A stretch of DNA of 64,000 nt from Ensifer adhaerens (GTDB lineage Bacteria > Pseudomonadota > Alphaproteobacteria > Rhizobiales > Rhizobiaceae): contig NZ_LGAP01000012.1 in assembly GCF_001270265.1 (NCBI RefSeq), forward strand, positions 118,018 to 182,017, in the 5' to 3' direction. The notes under the pieces are model-generated. The model was not told the DNA's origin. It did not search any database and saw only the letters and a program-made list of their open reading frames with translations. Positions 25,681 through 34,756 of the stretch are shown piece after piece. Positions within the stretch are counted from its first letter, which is position 1. Every line of letters starts with the position of its first letter. The translations under genes were made by a program, and so were the position numbers.

Positions 25681-26457
25681 TTAGGGATGATGCAAAACGC
25701 TCAGCCCACCGTCGACAGTCAGGCACGTCGCGTTGATGAAGGTGCATTCGTCGGATACCAGGAAGAGCGCAGCGCGGGCGATTTCATCAGCCGTGGCGAT
25801 CCGTCCGCCGGGGTGCAGCTTCATCGTTTCCGCCTCGGCGGCGACCGGGTCCGGAAAGCTGTTCCAGTATTCGACAGCCTTCTGCGTCAGCACGTAACCC
25901 GGCGCAAGGGCATTCACCCGGATGCCTCGGGAGGCATATTCGATGCCAAGCGACTTGGTCATGCCGAGAAGCGCATGTTTCGCCACGGGATAGGGAAACG
26001 TATGCGGGATGATGGTGAAGGCGTGCGTCGAGGCAATGTTGAGGATGACGCCGCCGCCCTCCTCGATCATGCCGGGAAGCACGGCGCGGCTGCAATTCCA
26101 CGCACCTTTGAGATTGACGTCGAAACAGCGCTGCCAGTCGGCATCGCTCAATGCCAGCGGCTCTGAAAATACGTTGATGCCAGCATTGTTGACGAGCGCG
26201 TTCGGGCGGCCGATCGTCGATTCAGCCTGACGGATGGCTTCGGCGATTGCATCGGCATCGGTGATGTCGGCCGTCGTCGATGCAACTGTGCCGCCCTCGG
26301 CCTTGAGCCTAGTCGCCTCCCTGTCGAGCAGCGGCCCGTCGCGATCGATCAGAAAGAGGCTCGCCCCCTCCTTCAGGAATACCTCGGCCATGGCGAGACC
26401 AATGCCCTGGGCTGCCCCCGTGATGACGATGCGCTTTCCAGCAAGCCGCTTGCTCAT
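25681..26457 (-). CDS. Short-chain dehydrogenase/reductase, probable sugar 1-dehydrogenase
   Basis: The 258-residue protein is a classical SDR. It has the nucleotide motif TGAAQGIG, the NNAG motif (ALVNNAGINVF), the active-site Ser and Y-x-x-x-K (YPVAKHALLG), and a C-terminal TVDGGLSVL. The Asp after the second strand (LIDRD) favours NAD over NADP. It lies 38 bases downstream of dgoD, and GGGAGGCGG precedes its start. From this context it probably oxidises galactose, arabinose or a related sugar to the lactone feeding the dehydratases. An alcohol or deoxy-sugar substrate cannot be excluded. Confidence 0.82.
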   Translation of the reverse strand: MSKRLAGKRIVITGAAQGIGLAMAEVFLKEGASLFLIDRDGPLLDREATRLKAEGGTVASTTADITDADAIAEAIRQAESTIGRPNALVNNAGINVFSEPLALSDADWQRCFDVNLKGAWNCSRAVLPGMIEEGGGVILNIASTHAFTIIPHTFPYPVAKHALLGMTKSLGIEYASRGIRVNALAPGYVLTQKAVEYWNSFPDPVAAEAETMKLHPGGRIATADEIARAALFLVSDECTFINATCLTVDGGLSVLHHP

Positions 26458-26495
26458 ATTTTCCGCCTCCCTCAGCCGATGATCCCGCGCAGCCG

Positions 26496-27644
26496 TCACC
26501 ACTCGGCGACGCTGCCGTCCTCATGGCGCCAGATCGGATTGCGCCAGCGATGGCCTTGCTTGGCGCGTTCGATGACATAGGCCTCGTCGACCTCGACGCC
26601 GAGACCGGGGCCTTGTGGGATCGAGACGAAGCCGTCCTCATAGTGGAAGACGTCCTTGTTGGAGATGTAGTCGAGAATGTCGTTGGCCTCGTTGTAGTGA
26701 ATGCCGAGGCTCTGCTCCTGGATGAAGGCGTTGTAGCTCACGGCGTCGATCTGCAGGCAGGCGGCAAGCGCAATCGGGCCAAGTGGGCAATGGGGCGCCA
26801 GCGCCACGTCATAGGCCTCGGCCATGGCAGCGATCTTGCGGCATTCGGTGATGCCGCCGGCATGGGAAAGGTCGGGCTGGATGATGTCGACATAGCCGTC
26901 CGCAAGCACCGACTTGAAGTCCCAGCGCGAATAGAGCCGCTCGCCGAGCGCGATCGGCGTCGAGCAATGGTTGGCGATTTCCTTAAGCGCCTCGCGGTTT
27001 TCCGAAAGCACCGGCTCCTCGATGAACATCAGCTTGAACTGCTCGAGCTCCTTGGCGAGTACCTTGGCCATCGGCCGGTGCACCCGTCCATGGAAGTCGA
27101 CGCCAATGCCGATGTTCGGGCCGATCGCGTCGCGGATGATGCCGATGGTCTCTACCGCCTTGTCGATCTTCTCGTTGGTGTCGACGATCTGCAGTTCCTC
27201 GCAGCCGTTGAGCTTGATCGCCTTGAACCCGCGCGCCACCACGTCTTTGGCGTTGCGGGCGACATCGCTCGGGCGGTCGCCGCCGATCCAGGAATAGACC
27301 TTGATCTTGTCGCGGCACTGTCCGCCAAGCAGGGAGTGTACGGGCTGGCCCAGCGCCTTGCCCTTGATGTCCCAAAGCGCCTGGTCGATGCCGGCAAGCG
27401 CGCTCATGTGAATGGCGCCGCCGCGGTAGAAACCGCCGCGGTACATCACGTTCCAGTGGTCCTCGATCAGGAACGGATCCTTGCCGACGAGGTAGTCGGA
27501 AAGCTCATGCACCGCTGCTTCGACCGTGAGCGCCCGTCCTTCGACGACAGGCTCACCCCAACCGACGATGCCTTCGTCGGTCTCCACCTTGAGAAACAGC
27601 CAGCGCGGCGGAACGATATAGGTGGTGAGCTTGGTGATTTTCAT
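26496..27644 (-). CDS. dgoD: D-galactonate dehydratase
   Basis: The 382-residue enolase-superfamily protein matches E. coli DgoD from end to end by recall: it starts MKITKLTTY, has the same length, and ends [16 protein letters not shown]. Catalytic features include [25 protein letters not shown] (first metal Asp and a His), FIEEPV (metal Glu), [22 protein letters not shown] and [10 protein letters not shown]. It removes water from D-galactonate to give 2-keto-3-deoxy-D-galactonate. The kinase and aldolase (dgoK, dgoA) are not in this window. It is transcribed with the SDR gene and downstream of a GntR gene. Confidence 0.94.
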   Translation of the reverse strand: MKITKLTTYIVPPRWLFLKVETDEGIVGWGEPVVEGRALTVEAAVHELSDYLVGKDPFLIEDHWNVMYRGGFYRGGAIHMSALAGIDQALWDIKGKALGQPVHSLLGGQCRDKIKVYSWIGGDRPSDVARNAKDVVARGFKAIKLNGCEELQIVDTNEKIDKAVETIGIIRDAIGPNIGIGVDFHGRVHRPMAKVLAKELEQFKLMFIEEPVLSENREALKEIANHCSTPIALGERLYSRWDFKSVLADGYVDIIQPDLSHAGGITECRKIAAMAEAYDVALAPHCPLGPIALAACLQIDAVSYNAFIQEQSLGIHYNEANDILDYISNKDVFHYEDGFVSIPQGPGLGVEVDEAYVIERAKQGHRWRNPIWRHEDGSVAEW

Positions 27645-27716
27645 GGGCTGATGTCCAGGTTCGGTGGCGATGAGTTGTCGCGATCAACCGCGGCAGGCGG
27701 ATCGCGATCGGGAACG

Positions 27717-28490
27717 TTAGAAAGTGGATTTCACGGGGCGGTGCTGCTTGACCGCGGTCGCCAGGTCGCGTGCGGCGAGATCCAGCATGCGCGTCGAGCA
27801 GTCGCGCGCAGCCGCCTTGTCGCGCATGCGCAGTGCCTCGACCAGTTCACGATGGATGTCGACAGCCTCGTCGCGCCGCTCGGCGGCTTCGTTGGAGGCA
27901 TGCAGCGAAAACTTGAGCGCCGCCTGGATGATGCCGACGAGCTGCAGGAAGACCTGGTTATGGCTGGCCTTGAGCAGGCAGGTGTGGAAGGCAACGTCGG
28001 CATCGGTGAAGCCGGCAATATCGCGCTCGCCGTCACGCATTGCCTGCCAGGCACGTTCGAGATCAGCGATTTCCTGGACGGTCGCACGCTCGGCGGCGAA
28101 TTCGGCGGCAACCGGTTCGATCGCCCGGCGTGCTTCCAGGATGCAGTTCAACAGGTCGAATTCGAAGATGCGTTCGCCGATCCACTCAAGCACCTGGGCA
28201 TCCAGGATGTTCCACTCATCCTTGCCGCAAACGATGGTGCCGACACGCGAACGGCCACGCACCATGCCCTTCGATTCGAGGATCTTCAGCGATTCCCGGA
28301 TAACCGTCCGGCTGACGCCGTAACGCTCGCAGAGATCGTTTTCCCGCGGCAGATAGGAGCCGACCGGAAAGATATCGGCGCAGATGTCGGAGGCGATGGT
28401 CCGCGTCACGTTCTTCTGGACACGCGGCCGGCGTTGCACCTGCTCCCCTGCCGCGCCCTGCGGCTCCTGTCCTTCCATCTCCATCTCCAC
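27717..28490 (-). CDS. FadR-subfamily GntR regulator, probable galactonate/arabinose operon repressor
   Basis: The protein (up to 257 residues) has the winged-helix motif VSRTVIRESLKILESKGMVRGRSRVGT and a C-terminal FCD domain (DADVAFHTCLLKASHN). It is divergent from araF and upstream of dgoD, the arrangement of DgoR- or GguR-type repressors that respond to aldonates or keto-deoxy acids. The start is uncertain: ATG codons at 28490, 28484 and 28478 lie in a GATGGA repeat, and the later ones have better spacing to GGGTGGAG. It probably represses both dgoD and araFGH through the palindrome at 28616. Confidence 0.88.
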   Translation of the reverse strand: MEMEMEGQEPQGAAGEQVQRRPRVQKNVTRTIASDICADIFPVGSYLPRENDLCERYGVSRTVIRESLKILESKGMVRGRSRVGTIVCGKDEWNILDAQVLEWIGERIFEFDLLNCILEARRAIEPVAAEFAAERATVQEIADLERAWQAMRDGERDIAGFTDADVAFHTCLLKASHNQVFLQLVGIIQAALKFSLHASNEAAERRDEAVDIHRELVEALRMRDKAAARDCSTRMLDLAARDLATAVKQHRPVKSTF

Positions 28491-28615
28491 CCATCCCTTC
28501 AGTTCCGCCGACGCTTTTACCCCAGATCACCTTCCCTCGCGACAGGGATCAGGGACGCGCTTCGGCAATAGTTATACATCACTACCGCAATCATCATACA
28601 AAGGCAATTGACGGA

Positions 28616-28632
28616 TATGATGATTCATCATA
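28616..28632. promoter_or_regulatory. Palindromic operator inside the araF promoter
   Basis: TATGATGA and TCATCATA are perfect inverted arms around one central base. A -35-like TTGACG lies at 28608-28613 and a weak -10 (TACACA) at 28631-28636, so the palindrome fills the promoter spacer. Half-copies (ATCATCATAC) occur about 25 bases upstream. The position fits repression by the divergent FadR-type regulator; this is inferred. Confidence 0.6.
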
Positions 28633-28676
28633 CACAAATGAGAACTGCAGGAGGCAGTTCACCAGGGAGAGAAATC

Positions 28677-29660
28677 ATGCGCTTCTTCAAGGCCGCCATC
28701 TTGGCTGGCACCGTCGCCGTATTCACCGCAACCTCGGCCTTCGCTGCCGACGTCAAGATCGGCTTCATCGTCAAGCAGCCCGAGGAACCGTGGTTCCAGG
28801 ATGAATGGAAGTTCGCCGACGTCGCCGCCAAGGAAAAGGGCTTCACGCTGGTCAAGATCGGCGCGGAAGACGGCGAGAAGGTCCAGTCGGCGATCGACAA
28901 CCTCGGCGCCCAGGGCGCACAGGGCTTCATCATCTGCACGCCTGACGTCAAGCTCGGCCCAGGCATCATCGCCAAGGCAGCCGCGAACGATCTCAAGTTG
29001 ATGACGGTCGACGACCGCCTCGTCAACGCCGATGGCAGCCCGATCGAAGACGTGCCGCATATGGGCATCTCCGCCACCAAGATCGGCGAAGCCGTCGGTC
29101 AGTCGATCGTCGACGAGATCAAGAAGCGTGGTTGGGACATGAAGGACGTCGGTGCGATCCGCGTTTCCTACGACCAGCTGCCGACGGCCGTCGACCGCGT
29201 CGAAGGCGCGCTCTCGGTACTGAAGGCAAACGGCTTCCCGGAAGCAAACATCTTCGACGCACCGCAGGCAAAAACCGATACCGAAGCCGCACTCAACGCC
29301 TCGACCGTCGTTCTCAACAAGAATGCCGGCATCAAGAAGTGGGTTGCCGTCGGCCTCAATGACGAGGCGGTCCTTGGTGCCGTGCGCGCGACCGAAACCG
29401 TCGGCATTGCCGCCGACAGCATGATCGGCGTCGGCATCGGCGGCGCGGACTCGGCCATCAACGAGTTCAAGAAGCCCGCCGCAACTGGCTTCTTCGGTAC
29501 CGTGATCATCTCGCCGAAGCGTCACGGCTATGAGACCGCGCTCAACATGTATGAGTGGGTCGCCAACGCCAAGGAGCCGGGAAAGCTGACGCTGACGGCG
29601 GGCCAGGTCGCCCTGCGTGATACCTACGAGGCGGTGCGCAAAGACCTCGGCATCGAATAA
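28677..29660 (+). CDS. araF: L-arabinose-type periplasmic binding protein AraF
   Basis: The 327-residue protein has a signal peptide ending near SAFAADV and matches E. coli AraF closely by recall: KIGFIVKQPEEPWFQDEWKFAD, GFIICTPD, TVDDRLVN and a hinge region GVGIGGADSA. AraF binds L-arabinose, and also D-galactose and D-fucose, in the periplasm. AGGGAGAG precedes the chosen start. It is first gene of araFGH-epimerase and is separated from araG by a hairpin. Confidence 0.93.
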   Translation: MRFFKAAILAGTVAVFTATSAFAADVKIGFIVKQPEEPWFQDEWKFADVAAKEKGFTLVKIGAEDGEKVQSAIDNLGAQGAQGFIICTPDVKLGPGIIAKAAANDLKLMTVDDRLVNADGSPIEDVPHMGISATKIGEAVGQSIVDEIKKRGWDMKDVGAIRVSYDQLPTAVDRVEGALSVLKANGFPEANIFDAPQAKTDTEAALNASTVVLNKNAGIKKWVAVGLNDEAVLGAVRATETVGIAADSMIGVGIGGADSAINEFKKPAATGFFGTVIISPKRHGYETALNMYEWVANAKEPGKLTLTAGQVALRDTYEAVRKDLGIE

Positions 29661-29682
29661 TCGTCGCCTTCGATGACCTTGA

Positions 29683-29707
29683 GCCCGGCGGCTTGACACC
29701 GCCGGGC
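29683..29707 (+). terminator. Intercistronic hairpin between araF and araG
   Basis: A perfect 9-bp GC stem (29683-29691 with 29699-29707) closes a 7-base loop, with no T-run after it. It starts 22 bases after the araF stop. It probably acts as an attenuator or message stabiliser that keeps AraF in excess. Confidence 0.65.
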
Positions 29708-29730
29708 GCCCCATGCCCGGAGCGTCGCAG

Positions 29731-31257
29731 ATGCAAGACTTCCTTGAATTCCGATCCATCTCCAAGGGTTATCCCGGCGTCCAGGCACTGTCGAACGTCT
29801 CGTTCTCGGTCAGAAAAGGCGCAGTACACGGGCTGATGGGCGAAAACGGCGCCGGCAAGTCGACGCTGATCCGCGTCCTCTCCGGCGACCAGTCCGCAGA
29901 CACCGGCGAAATCCTGATCGACGGAGAACAGCAGCACTACCGCTCGGTCCGCGATGCCTTCCATGCCGGCGTCATCGTCATCCACCAGGAATTGCAGCTT
30001 GTCCCGGAACTGACGGTCGCGGAAAACCTCTGGCTCGGGCGCTTTCCGGGCAAGGCCGGCGTTATCGATCGCCGGCAGCTGACCGAGGTTGTTTCCCGGA
30101 AGCTTTCCGAGATCGGCATCGAGGTCGATCCGGCCGTCAAGGTCGCCTCGCTTTCGATCGGCGAACGGCAGATGGTGGAAATCGCCAAGGCGGTGATGCT
30201 CGATGCGCGCGTGATCGCTCTCGATGAGCCGACGTCGTCGCTATCCTCGCGCGAAAGCGAAATCCTCTTTGCCCTCATCGACCGCCTGCGCGCCAACGGC
30301 ACCGTCATCCTTTATGTCTCCCACCGCCTCGACGAGATCTTCCGCCTCTGCGACAGCCTGACGGTACTGCGCGATGGAAAACTTGCCGCCCATCATCCCG
30401 ATATCTCGAAGGTGACACGCGACCAGATCATTTCCGAAATGGTCGGGCGCGAGATCGCCAACATCTGGGGCTGGCGCGGGCGCAGCCTCGGTGAAGAGCG
30501 GCTGCGCGTCGAAAGCATTTCGGGAGCGAAACTTCGGCACCCCTTGAGCTTCTCCGTCCGGCGCGGCGAGATCCTCGGCTTCTTCGGCCTGATCGGCGCC
30601 TGCCGCAGCGAAATGGCCCGCCTCGTCTATGGCGCCGATGCCCGCAGCGGCGGCACGGTATCGGTGGACGGCACCACCATTGAGGCCGACAGCCCACCGC
30701 ATTCCATCCGCTCGGGCATCGTGCTCTGCCCGGAAGACCGCAAGTTCGACGGCATCGTCCAGGGACGCTCGATCGAGGAAAATATGACGATCTCCTCGCG
30801 TCGCCATTTCTCGCCCTTCGGCCTTATCAACCCTGGGAAAGAGGGCGCGCTTGCCGACAAATTCATCGCCAAACTTCGCGTGCGTACGCCATCGCGCCGC
30901 CAGGACATCATCAATCTTTCGGGCGGCAACCAGCAGAAGGTGATCCTCGGCCGCTGGCTGTCCGAAGAGGGCGTCAAGGTGCTGATGATCGACGAGCCGA
31001 CACGCGGCATCGATGTCGGCGCCAAATCGGAAATCTACGAAATCCTCTACGAACTGGCCGCGAACGGCATGGCGATCGTGGTCATCTCCAGCGAACTGCC
31101 CGAAGTCATGGGCATCGCCGACCGCATCATGGTGATGTGCGAGGGCCGCGTCGCTGCCGACATTCCACGGGCGGATTTCGACGAGCGACGCATTCTCGCC
31201 GCCGCCCTGCCGGACGTTCAAAACTTAAACACTCTTCCTCACGCACAGGTACGGTGA
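29731..31257 (+). CDS. araG: L-arabinose ABC transporter ATP-binding protein AraG
   Basis: The 508-residue double ATPase has an N-terminal Walker A GENGAGKST with Walker B VIALDEPTSSLSS. The C-terminal half has a degenerate P-loop GLIGACRSE, a signature NLSGGNQQKVILGRW and Walker B MIDEPTRGIDVG. Family-typical AraG phrases include HQELQLVPELTVAENLWLG and IWGWRGRSLGEERLR. The start at 29731 has GGAGCG upstream; an ATG six codons earlier is possible. It is 2 bases from araH and energises arabinose import. Confidence 0.93.
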   Translation: MQDFLEFRSISKGYPGVQALSNVSFSVRKGAVHGLMGENGAGKSTLIRVLSGDQSADTGEILIDGEQQHYRSVRDAFHAGVIVIHQELQLVPELTVAENLWLGRFPGKAGVIDRRQLTEVVSRKLSEIGIEVDPAVKVASLSIGERQMVEIAKAVMLDARVIALDEPTSSLSSRESEILFALIDRLRANGTVILYVSHRLDEIFRLCDSLTVLRDGKLAAHHPDISKVTRDQIISEMVGREIANIWGWRGRSLGEERLRVESISGAKLRHPLSFSVRRGEILGFFGLIGACRSEMARLVYGADARSGGTVSVDGTTIEADSPPHSIRSGIVLCPEDRKFDGIVQGRSIEENMTISSRRHFSPFGLINPGKEGALADKFIAKLRVRTPSRRQDIINLSGGNQQKVILGRWLSEEGVKVLMIDEPTRGIDVGAKSEIYEILYELAANGMAIVVISSELPEVMGIADRIMVMCEGRVAADIPRADFDERRILAAALPDVQNLNTLPHAQVR

Positions 31258-31259
31258 CG

Positions 31260-32210
31260 ATGACCTCCTTGAAAAAACTCCTTCTCGGCGAACAGGGCCT
31301 CGTCGTCATCTTCGCGCTGGCCTTCGTCATCGTGTCGCTGACCGTCCCCAACTTCCTGACCGAGCGAAACATGCTCGGCCTGCTGCAGTCGGTCGTGACG
31401 ATCGGCATCGTCGCCTGCACCATGATGTTCTGCCTCGCCTCGCGCGACTTCGATCTTTCGGTCGGCTCGACGGTTGCCTTTTCCGGCATGGTCGCCGTCA
31501 TGGCGTCGAATGCGACCGGTTCGATCCTGCTCGGCCTTGTCGCCGCCCTGGTGTGCGGGGGCCTCGTCGGAACGGTCAACGGCGTCGTCATCGCCCGCTT
31601 CCGCATCAACGCGCTGATCACGACGCTTGCCACGATGCAGATCGTGCGCGGCCTGGCGCTGATCGCATCGGACGGCCGCGCCGTCGGTATCAACGATCCG
31701 AGCTTCTACCAGCTGGCCCTTTCGCGCTTCCTCGGTGTCCCGACACCGATCTGGGTCATGGCGCTGTTCTTCGTCGCCTTCGGCTTCCTGTTGAACCGCA
31801 CAGTCTTCGGCAAGAACACGCTGGCGATCGGCGGCAATCCGGAAGCGTCGCGGCTTGCCGGCGTCGACGTTGCGCGCATGCGGATCTGGATCTTTGCGCT
31901 GCAGGGTCTCGTCTGCGCCGTCGCCGGCGTATTGCTGGCATCGCGCATCACCTCGGGCCAGCCGAACGCGGCCACGGGCCTCGAGCTTTCAGTGATCTCG
32001 GCTTGCGTGCTCGGCGGCGTGTCCCTTGCCGGCGGACGGGCGGCAATGACCGGCGTGATTGTCGGCGTGCTGATCATGGGCATCGCGGAAAACGTCATGA
32101 ACCTGCTCAACATTCAGGCCTTCTACCAGTATGTCGTGCGCGGCCTGATCCTGCTGCTCGCCGTGCTGCTCGACAACCTACGTTCGTCCGCCGCCGGGCG
32201 CCGGGCGTAG
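31260..32210 (+). CDS. araH: L-arabinose ABC transporter permease AraH
   Basis: The 316-residue permease of the RbsC/AraH family has about ten membrane segments. It includes LASRDFDLSVGSTVAFSGM (the conserved DLSVG block) and a C-terminal GVSLAGGRAAMTGVIVG. The open frame runs further upstream into araG, but the ATG at 31260, 2 bases after the araG stop, fits the operon and the family length. It transports arabinose/galactose-type sugars with AraF and AraG. Confidence 0.93.
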   Translation: MTSLKKLLLGEQGLVVIFALAFVIVSLTVPNFLTERNMLGLLQSVVTIGIVACTMMFCLASRDFDLSVGSTVAFSGMVAVMASNATGSILLGLVAALVCGGLVGTVNGVVIARFRINALITTLATMQIVRGLALIASDGRAVGINDPSFYQLALSRFLGVPTPIWVMALFFVAFGFLLNRTVFGKNTLAIGGNPEASRLAGVDVARMRIWIFALQGLVCAVAGVLLASRITSGQPNAATGLELSVISACVLGGVSLAGGRAAMTGVIVGVLIMGIAENVMNLLNIQAFYQYVVRGLILLLAVLLDNLRSSAAGRRA

Positions 32211-32217
32211 CTGCCGC

Positions 32218-33102
32218 ATGTCCCTGGACGTTCTGCAGCTTAACAATGGGATGCTTTCGATCGAATTGAGCCGCTTCGGCGGCTCGATCCTGTCCGGCTC
32301 CCATCGCGGCGTCCCGATCTTTCAACCCACACCGACCGGCGGCCTCGCCTCGCTGCGCCACGGGGCGGAGGCGAGCTTTCCACTCGTTCCCTTCGGCAAC
32401 CGGCTGGAGGGCAACACCTTCACCTTCTCAGGCAATCGCTTCGTCCTTGCTCCCAATGCTGGCGATCCGTTTTATCTGCATGGCGACGGTTGGTTAGCGA
32501 GCTGGCAGGTCGTCTCGCACAACGAAACCGAAGCGTGCCTGCGCTACGTGCACGACGCGATCCCGCCTAGTCCCTATGCCTATGAAGCCCTTCAGCATTT
32601 CAGCGTTGAAGGCGGTCGCCTGACTGTCACCCTTTCGGTCACCAATAGGTCGGCCTTCGCTTTACCCATGGGCCTCGGTCACCATCCCTTCTTTCCAAAA
32701 ACCGCCGGCACACGGCTGATCGCGAAGGCCGGTCGCTTCTGGACGGAGAGAGCGGGTCACCTGCCCGACCAGCCCGGGCCGATACCGGATGCGCTTGATT
32801 TTGAACGGGGCAATCTCGTACCACGCCAATGGCTGAACAACGCCTATGAGGGGTGGGATGGCAAGGCGCTCATCGAGTGGCAGGAACACGACCTCTGCCT
32901 TGAGATCGAAGCTCAGCCGCCCTTTCGCCACTTCATGCTCTACGCACCTGAAGACGCCGATCTTTTCTGTTTCGAGCCGATGACGCATCTGCCGAATGGC
33001 CATCACCTTCCAGGCTTTGGCGGTCTTTCCATTCTTGAACATGGCCAAAGCCTCGTCGGCACAATGACGCTGTCGCCGCGCCTGCTCTCGGAAGGGCGTT
33101 GA
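32218..33102 (+). CDS. Aldose 1-epimerase family protein
   Basis: The 294-residue protein is a galactose mutarotase-like beta-sandwich. The motif LPMGLGHHPFFPK supplies the catalytic histidine and FCFEPMTHLPNG the catalytic glutamate near the end. It interconverts alpha and beta anomers of an aldose, which would help the sugar dehydrogenase downstream of AraFGH import. It starts 7 bases after araH and ends the operon at a strong terminator. The precise sugar is unknown. Confidence 0.9.
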   Translation: MSLDVLQLNNGMLSIELSRFGGSILSGSHRGVPIFQPTPTGGLASLRHGAEASFPLVPFGNRLEGNTFTFSGNRFVLAPNAGDPFYLHGDGWLASWQVVSHNETEACLRYVHDAIPPSPYAYEALQHFSVEGGRLTVTLSVTNRSAFALPMGLGHHPFFPKTAGTRLIAKAGRFWTERAGHLPDQPGPIPDALDFERGNLVPRQWLNNAYEGWDGKALIEWQEHDLCLEIEAQPPFRHFMLYAPEDADLFCFEPMTHLPNGHHLPGFGGLSILEHGQSLVGTMTLSPRLLSEGR

Positions 33103-33140
33103 CCAGAACGGAGTGGCGCAGGTCGTTCGGCCAACTCAAA

Positions 33141-33184
33141 CATCAAAGCACCGCGCGTCATATCCGACGCGCGGTGCTTTGATG
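33141..33184. terminator. Bidirectional terminator between converging operons
   Basis: A perfect 19-bp inverted repeat (33141-33159 with 33166-33184) has a 6-base loop. It has A- and T-rich ends, including CAAAG and CTTTG. It lies between the epimerase stop and the convergent GST stop and can terminate both. Confidence 0.85.
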
Positions 33185-33210
33185 GATTGTCGTTCAGAGC
33201 GATTTCGCGT

Positions 33211-33822
33211 CTATGCGGCAACCCGTGCCGACGCGTCGAATTCCGCCGCCCATTGCACCGATGGTCGCGCAGCGCAGCGCTCGATCCAGGCCTTGACGGC
33301 AGGCACATCAGGCGCTGCTTCCGGGAACCATGCAAACGGCGAATAGAGCAGCAGGTCGGCAGCCGAGAACTCGTCGCCCATCAGATAGGGACTTGCTTCC
33401 AGCGCCGTCGCCAGTTGACGCGCCATTTCGGCGGAACTGCGGAACGTGGACTGCAGATAGGGATGCGAGATCCCCGCCGCTTCGATGATCAGCACCGGCT
33501 CAACCACGCCCGCATACCAGGCAAGCCAGCTCAGATAACGGCCTCGCTTGGGATCGCCGGCAACCGGCGCCAGTTTCCTGGCCGGGAACAGATCGGTCAG
33601 GTACTGGATGATGGCGATGCTTTCCCAAATGACGACGCCGTCATGCACGAGCAGCGGCACCTTGCCTTCCGGGTGCGGGTTTTTCGGGTCCTTGGCACCG
33701 CTGCCGTCGCCGCGGGTAATGTCGACGATGACGATGTTCACCTTGTCGAGCGCATCCAGTTCGCGAAGCAGAGTGATGATGCGCGAAGAGCGGGAGCGCG
33801 GGGCGTGATAGAGCGTCAACAT
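33211..33822 (-). CDS. Glutathione S-transferase family protein
   Basis: The 203-residue protein has a thioredoxin-like N-terminus with LYHAPRSRSSRIITLLREL, where the serine after PRSR may position glutathione. It also has GKVPLLVHDGVVIWESIAI (the glutathione motif) and a helical C-terminal domain with MGDEFSAADLLLY. GAGGTATTTCA lies before the start at 33822; a longer frame upstream is not supported. It is divergent from a WYL regulator, which may control it. Substrate is unknown. Confidence 0.88.
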   Translation of the reverse strand: MLTLYHAPRSRSSRIITLLRELDALDKVNIVIVDITRGDGSGAKDPKNPHPEGKVPLLVHDGVVIWESIAIIQYLTDLFPARKLAPVAGDPKRGRYLSWLAWYAGVVEPVLIIEAAGISHPYLQSTFRSSAEMARQLATALEASPYLMGDEFSAADLLLYSPFAWFPEAAPDVPAVKAWIERCAARPSVQWAAEFDASARVAA

Positions 33823-33897
33823 TGAAATACCTCGATTGCGGTTTCTGTCTGCTCTCCTTATAAACCGACCCAACTGTCAATTTTCGTCAGTAGGCTC

Positions 33898-34617
33898 ATG
33901 GCGCGCAGCGATCGTTTGTTTCGTCTTCTCCAGGCCCTTCGTAGCCTGCCGCCGCCCGTGACTGCCGCGCGGCTGGCCGAGGAAACCGGCGTGTCGCTAC
34001 GCTCGCTCTACCGCGACATCGACAGCCTGCGCGCAGCCGGTGCTGTCATCGATGGCGAGCGCGGTTTTGGCTATCGCCTCACCGAAGACATCGCCCTTCC
34101 ACCCCAGACCTTCACGCGTCTTGAAATCGAAGCCCTCGTGCTGGGCATGGCCGAAGTTCGCCACATGGGCGAACCCGAGCTTGCGCGAGCCGCCGAAGCC
34201 GTGCTCTCGAAAATAACCGCCACCCTGCCCGATCGGCTGCAACAGCAGACTATCCATGCGGTCTCGCAGGTTCACCGTTTCGAACAAAGGTCCGCGCCCG
34301 ATATCGACGTCGGCCTGCTTCGCGAAGCCTGCTGGCAGGAACGGGCAATCGTCATAGACTATGTCGATGCGGAGCACCGGCACACGGAGAGGCGCCTTCT
34401 GCCGCTCGGCATTGTCTACCTCGAGCGTGTGCTCGTGCTTTTGGCCTGGTGCTACCTGAGGCAGGGATATCGCAAGTTCAGGATCGATCGCATCGCCAGC
34501 CTCGAATTGATGGACGAAAGCTTCCGTCCACGTCGGGTTCCCATGCTTCGGGAATTCATCGCCCAGTTGAACGCGGGGGCAGAGGACGCAACGGCGCAAT
34601 ATGCCGCGCGGCGGTAA
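33898..34617 (+). CDS. YafY-type HTH/WYL-domain transcriptional regulator
   Basis: The 239-residue protein has an N-terminal helix-turn-helix (PPVTAARLAEETGVSLRSLYRDIDSLRAAGAVI), and a WYL-type domain about residues 140-215 in which the usual W-Y-L appears as LAWCYLRQGYRKFRIDRI. WYL proteins respond to small ligands or to DNA damage. It is divergent from the GST gene, 75 bases away. That gap contains ACTG and CAGT arms spaced by 11 bases next to the start, a possible operator. The ligand is unknown. Confidence 0.9.
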   Translation: MARSDRLFRLLQALRSLPPPVTAARLAEETGVSLRSLYRDIDSLRAAGAVIDGERGFGYRLTEDIALPPQTFTRLEIEALVLGMAEVRHMGEPELARAAEAVLSKITATLPDRLQQQTIHAVSQVHRFEQRSAPDIDVGLLREACWQERAIVIDYVDAEHRHTERRLLPLGIVYLERVLVLLAWCYLRQGYRKFRIDRIASLELMDESFRPRRVPMLREFIAQLNAGAEDATAQYAARR

Positions 34618-34692
34618 GCTCGCCTCATCCGTTCGATGAAACAAACGGAGCTAGTCTGAACGAGAGCTGTAGCCAGTCGCAAGAAAGGGCGC

Positions 34693-34712
34693 GGCCCACC
34701 GAGAAGTGGACC
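34693..34712 (-). terminator. Possible terminator downstream of dctA
   Basis: A 7-bp stem with one G-U pair (34693-34699 with 34706-34712) is followed on the minus strand by GC and then a short T-rich tract. It lies about 45 bases past the dctA stop. A second small perfect stem (CGCAT / ATGCG) lies at 34722-34735. Assignment is tentative. Confidence 0.4.
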
Positions 34713-34756
34713 GTGCCCCGTCGCATCAAGATGCGGTCTTGCCCTGGGAGGCAGCT

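Noticed and set aside
26523..28571. Open frame of 682 codons on the plus strand
   Set aside because: It is antisense to dgoD and the GntR gene, both well supported. Composition is typical of a reverse-strand shadow.
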